Below, piece by piece: positions 60,051 to 64,000 of a stretch of DNA of 64,000 bases; positions within the stretch are counted from its first letter, which is position 1; each line of letters opens with the position of its first letter. Position numbers and translations under genes: made by a program. The DNA is from Prunus persica (lineage: Eukaryota > Streptophyta > Magnoliopsida > Rosales > Rosaceae). Location of the stretch: assembly GCF_000346465.2 (NCBI RefSeq), contig NC_034010.1, positions 28,870,787-28,934,786 of the forward strand, in the 5' to 3' direction. The notes below the pieces were generated by a model. The model was given only the letters and a program-made list of their open reading frames with translations, was not told the DNA's origin and did not search any database.

Positions 60051-61908
60051 ATCATCTACATTTTGAGGTGTAAATTGGATTTGAGCTTGTGGATATTTTG
60101 GGTATTTGAACGTAGTGAAGCGTCTGGATTATGGGAGGAAGGTGCTCCTGTGGTGTCTTTTTCTTTCTTTTTGTTGAATAGTGTCTTTTTTAAGTCTCAA
60201 TAGTTTTTTTTTTTTTTTTTTTTTGGGTGAGTCGGAGAGTGTGGAGTCGTGTAGTTGTGCTTAAATTCTGAACTCTGGTACAAAGTCAATATAATTTGGG
60301 AATTCTCCAACCCTGGGTGTTTCCTAAAGTTCAATTCAATATTTTCTCTTTACACTTTGCTAACAAATTCTTTTTAATTGCATCTTCTTTCCTTGAGTAA
60401 TTTGTGTACTTAAAGTAAGAAAAGTTATGGCGGCAGGGATCATAGCCAGCCTAGCGTTGTCTCCTTGCTGTGGAAATCACTTACGCAGCAGCAGTAGGAG
60501 CACCGAATCAAATGACTAAAGTGTGGACATAGTGCAATTTTGGGCCAAGGAAGAAGGTCTTCTGGTTTTCTTTTAGTTGGGCCATGAGCTGCGCTCATCT
60601 TGTGGGCTGGTTTTGGGCATGAACTGGATAGGCAAGGCCCTGGAGTGCTTTGCTTCGGGCTCACGTTTCCTCAATGCCCGGACTGCTGCATATAAATTAT
60701 AATAAATTTGCCTGTCCATTGCAGCAGAATTTACATTTCCTTCCGCAAATTATGTCCCTTTCCAGAGAGTCCTTTTCAGTGTTGCCTTTTTATTTGTTTA
60801 TGGATTTGTGCAAAATACCAACCAAGTTTCCAAAAATGGCAATGCCGTGAAAGTTGATACCAACCTAATTAAGGAAACAAGAAAAAGAAAGAAAACCCTC
60901 CGATGCTAACTTGGAGCTGAGAAATATCAACCAAAAAAAACTATCCATCTTTTAAAATATTAAATACACAAAAATGAAGAAAAGTTATTTCATCAAACGA
61001 ACTTTATTAATGCCTACCAAAGTTCCCAAAAGCCATAATGTATTTCTAGTTTGCGAGAATGTTTGTCATAACAATTAGTTTTCTTTAAGGTATGTGGTGT
61101 TAAGGATCATTTCTCTTTTTTATCAAACGATAGCGAAAAATAACGTCACATTCTGCCAATAAGATTTCACAAAACAAATCGAATATATTATAGTTTGGCC
61201 GGCAATGAAAATTTTCATTGAATTTATTTCATAACCGAATTGGAAAATATGATTTTGCTTAGACTTAATGTTAAATTAGAAAATAAAATTCACATCAATT
61301 ATAGTTGGGCACATCTTTCATTTTCAGTTTTTTTTCCTTTTTTTTAAATTATTTTTTTATTTTTAAAATTAGGAGATGGGCAAATTGGATTTGCACCAAG
61401 GACATGTTTGGTTGCTGCAATGCCTCCAGAAGGACCTAACCAATGGAGGGTTGCCGTGTCATGAAAAGTCAAACTTCCGACTGCGGAACGCACAAGGTCG
61501 GCGTTTTCTTCCGAGGTGGCAGATACTGGTCGATATTGTAAGTATGTGTATCCACAGCAGATTTCTTCACAAAATTATTTGTATGAATAATTCCTCTCTA
61601 GGCTATAGCTCAGAGCTCTGCAGAGGCTACATAAACACGGTAGTGGTTACCACCTCCTTCTCTCTTAAGCATTTCACACCTCCATTTAATTTTCTCACTT
61701 TCTTTTCCTCCAAACAAGCATCCATGTAAACCCTACCTATTTTCCCGTCAAGATCGAAAAAAATCTTGAACATGTAGAATCTTGCTGCTTTTCTTGCTTC
61801 CTGTCTGCACAAAGAAACTACATTTTTTTTGTAGAGTAAAGGTCTTGATCTTCAAGGTTTCTGAAAAGCAGAGAACATCTGTAGTTGATTTTGAAGTGAC
61901 TTGTTACA
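60051..61908. other. Intergenic region
   Basis: HSP90 3' UTR with a poly-T tract near 60206-60224, then about 1.6 kb without a supported gene. Frames at 60440-60664 and 61376-61729 show no domain. The last about 200 bases are the probable leader of the next gene. Confidence 0.5.
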
Positions 61909-64000
61909 ATGTCGGATTTTCCCGGGAAAATGAGCTCGGAAAGTGAGGAACAGAGTTTACTAGCACGCTCTGAATCGAATACACAAGAAGTCGCCAAGTA
62001 ATCTTATCTCTCTTTTTATGCATTTGTTGTATTATTCTAATCTTTTAAGCTGATCTCAGTAATATATTATATAATATTCAATATAATACTCTTTATATTA
62101 TGCTGTAGGCAAAAATAAAACTACATTTTCCTATTACTTCTCTCGTTTGGTTGCCAAGAAAATGGAGGAAGGGAATAGAAAATTAGCTGAAAGTCGATTG
62201 CCAAGAGTATTTTTGTGATTTTTTCTTTTGTACTTAAAAAAATCACCAAAACAGCTAAATCTTTGTAACATGTCTTTTAATAATACCAACTGCTAATTAT
62301 TGCTGCCTCATTAGCTGAAAGTTGGTTTTTGGTTTATTTATTTATTCAGACATTCAAGGATTGCATATACAAGGGATTTTATGTTCTCTTTAGAACATTT
62401 GGATGCAGGCAAGCGATTACCGGGTGGGATCAAACCGTCAATTTTAAGGTAAAACACTTGATGCCTGGTAGTTTACAGATTGAGGACGTACGCAAGGAGT
62501 TTTGGAAAGTTTCTGCTTTTAACTGTAGCTATGTGGTCTTACGTTTCAATTTGATGATTGTTCTGGAACAGTGAACTTGAGTCCCATGTTTCTTCACAAT
62601 CTTGTCGTGCATCAGGTGTGTGCATTTATGTTTTTCCTAACACTGTTCTTAACTTTTCCGAGATTTCGTGCTCTATTTTCTGTGTCTTTTGAGAATACTT
62701 TTACATTTTGATTCTGTCTATATTTTCATGGATATAACTAAACAGATTGTGAAAGATGGCATGGCACCTTACCTAGATGTTTGTTGCAAAACTCATTATC
62801 TGTTGGACTTCTGGGAAATGATGCGGTACTGGGAGCATATGGACTGATTTCTGGGGCTTCTGCTCCGAAGTTTCAAGACAACAGTCCTCCCCTACTCCAT
62901 AGGAGCAAAGAACCATTTAGGCCTCGATTCCTCTCTAAGGTCTGGTTGATACTTTCTAATTCCACTTCACAGTACACATATGATGTCTGTAATTAAGTAA
63001 TGCTCATTAGCCTTTTTGGTCCTACAATTATGGGCGTGGATTTAGAAGCTGTAGCCAAGGAAATACACTTAAAAGTTCCAATTTATATTCTTTCAGGCAG
63101 AGAATCATTCAGGGAAGAGCCCCTGGGATTTGTGTAAAGATGAGACATTTGGTTCTTCTGAGTGTCTGAGTGAGAAGGAAGAGGAGGAGAAAGCAAGAAG
63201 AGGTATATATGATCCCCTTCCTTGTGCTATTGCATTTAGAAATACAGAACTTTATGTAGTGCTTTCTTGCCTATTTGGTTTACTACTTAAGATTGATGGC
63301 TGAAGAAGTCTGCTCCTAATGCAAATGTGAATTACTGTCTCCATCAGATTTGTTTGAGGTGATTACGGAAGGACATGAAACAGCTATCCAAGAGAAGCAA
63401 AAGAAAAATCCAAATGAGCATGAGGAAAATTCCAAATTTGTCATGTTTCTGGAGGATTCTGCATATAGTCAGAGAAACAAATGTGAAGAACATGTAATAT
63501 CCCCTGTTTCAGTTGAGAATATTAAAACAAAATCTTTAACCAATTCCCTCATACCAGAGGTAATGGGTCCCCTCTTTAACCAAATTATTTGTCTAAATGT
63601 GCCATCAATTTTCTTTTCCTTTTCCCTTTTTTTAAGGGATTGAAAGGCCTACTACCTAATGTCCAATTCTGTCTCACACCCTTTTTCTTGTCATGCCCAC
63701 AGTGGTCTGATCCTACTGCAAACTACACCAAGAGCCCTGAAATTTGCTGTTCTAAATTTGCTCATCACTTTCCTGCTACAGGTAGGGTAGCAAATGCGGG
63801 TTGTTCTGTAGTAGCTTAATATTTTGTGCTTTCAACTGGAACCTTATGATCTCTGATTGAATTGTAACTTGCTAAATCTAGCGGTTAAAATATGGAGAGA
63901 AGAAGCTAACATTTTTCTCCTTTCTCCAGAGACAAAGCCTACCTGTGGCTTCTCTTCTTGCTGTGAAGGGTCTGAATCTATGGCTCATGGAGTGTCGAAG
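61909..64000 (+). CDS. Unrecognised plant protein, 5' part (runs off the right edge)
   Basis: Exon chain in consistent phase: 61909-61997, 62572-62615, 62746-62939, 63097-63202, 63348-63559, 63703-63781 and 63930 to the edge, about 268 residues so far. The product starts MSDFPGKMSSESEEQS and is hydrophilic and Ser/Glu-rich, with no signal peptide or membrane helix. Features: a moderately conserved-looking block GLLGNDAVLGAYGLISG followed by FRPRFLSK; a charged patch EKEEEEKARR; and Cys pairs late in the fragment (ICCSKFAHHF, GFSSCCEGSE). Family not recognised; a nuclear or scaffold protein would fit, but nothing proves it. Splicing exon 1 straight to 62572 keeps phase, whereas a possible small exon at 62409-62448 would break it and was left out. 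Confidence 0.65.

Noticed and set aside
62409..62448. Small exon in the last gene (QAITGWDQTVNF)
   Set aside because: It has good splice-like borders but including it puts the following exons out of phase, while skipping it keeps a continuous frame.

Overview
This is plant nuclear DNA. It is AT-rich, has many short GT-AG introns, CT/GA microsatellites and long non-coding stretches, and encodes plastid-targeted proteins, plant-type receptor kinases and a cytosolic HSP90. Protein resemblance and gene order suggest a eudicot, most likely a woody Rosaceae such as Prunus; this is inference, since no search could be run.

Layout. 1-3132 (-): ferric reduction oxidase, cut by the left edge. 4389-6800 and 7181-9913 (both -): two tandem six-exon genes for plastid DUF819 membrane proteins. 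10493-about 12.4 kb (-): RBM18-like RRM protein. 13868-16330 (+): intronless CrRLK1L receptor kinase. 18756-21586 (+): deSI/PPPDE peptidase. 22581-23222 (-): small coiled-coil protein. 25715-26686 (+): plastid division protein MinD. 27414-31821 (-): thirteen-exon MurC-type UDP-N-acetylmuramate--L-alanine ligase. 32.5-37.1 kb: no genes, but three copies of a roughly 0.9-kb repeat full of near-palindromic stems, split by a solo LTR and a Helitron-like insertion. 39806-41730 (-): beta-carotene 3-hydroxylase. 43228-45604 and 47864-50298 (+): two nearly identical GH28 polygalacturonases. Between them lie a relic of the 3' end of the glutaminyl cyclotransferase gene and a MITE. 50699-52750 (-): receptor-like kinase lacking the catalytic Asp. 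53434-56430 (-): glutaminyl-peptide cyclotransferase. 57251-60050 (+): cytosolic HSP90 with heat-shock elements. 61909-64000 (+): unrecognised multi-exon gene running off the right edge.

Several products act in plastids: MinD (division site), MurC (peptidoglycan precursor), beta-carotene hydroxylase (xanthophylls) and the two DUF819 proteins. MinD and MurC are adjacent and convergent, which is notable because plastid peptidoglycan has been linked to plastid division. Gene order also echoes three Arabidopsis neighbourhoods remembered as At5g23980-24020, At5g52540-52640 and At4g25660-25720, as expected for an unfractionated relative of duplicated Arabidopsis blocks.

Exon borders were placed by eye from GT/AG sites, reading-phase continuity and family resemblance; errors of a base or two are possible, and UTRs are not resolved.
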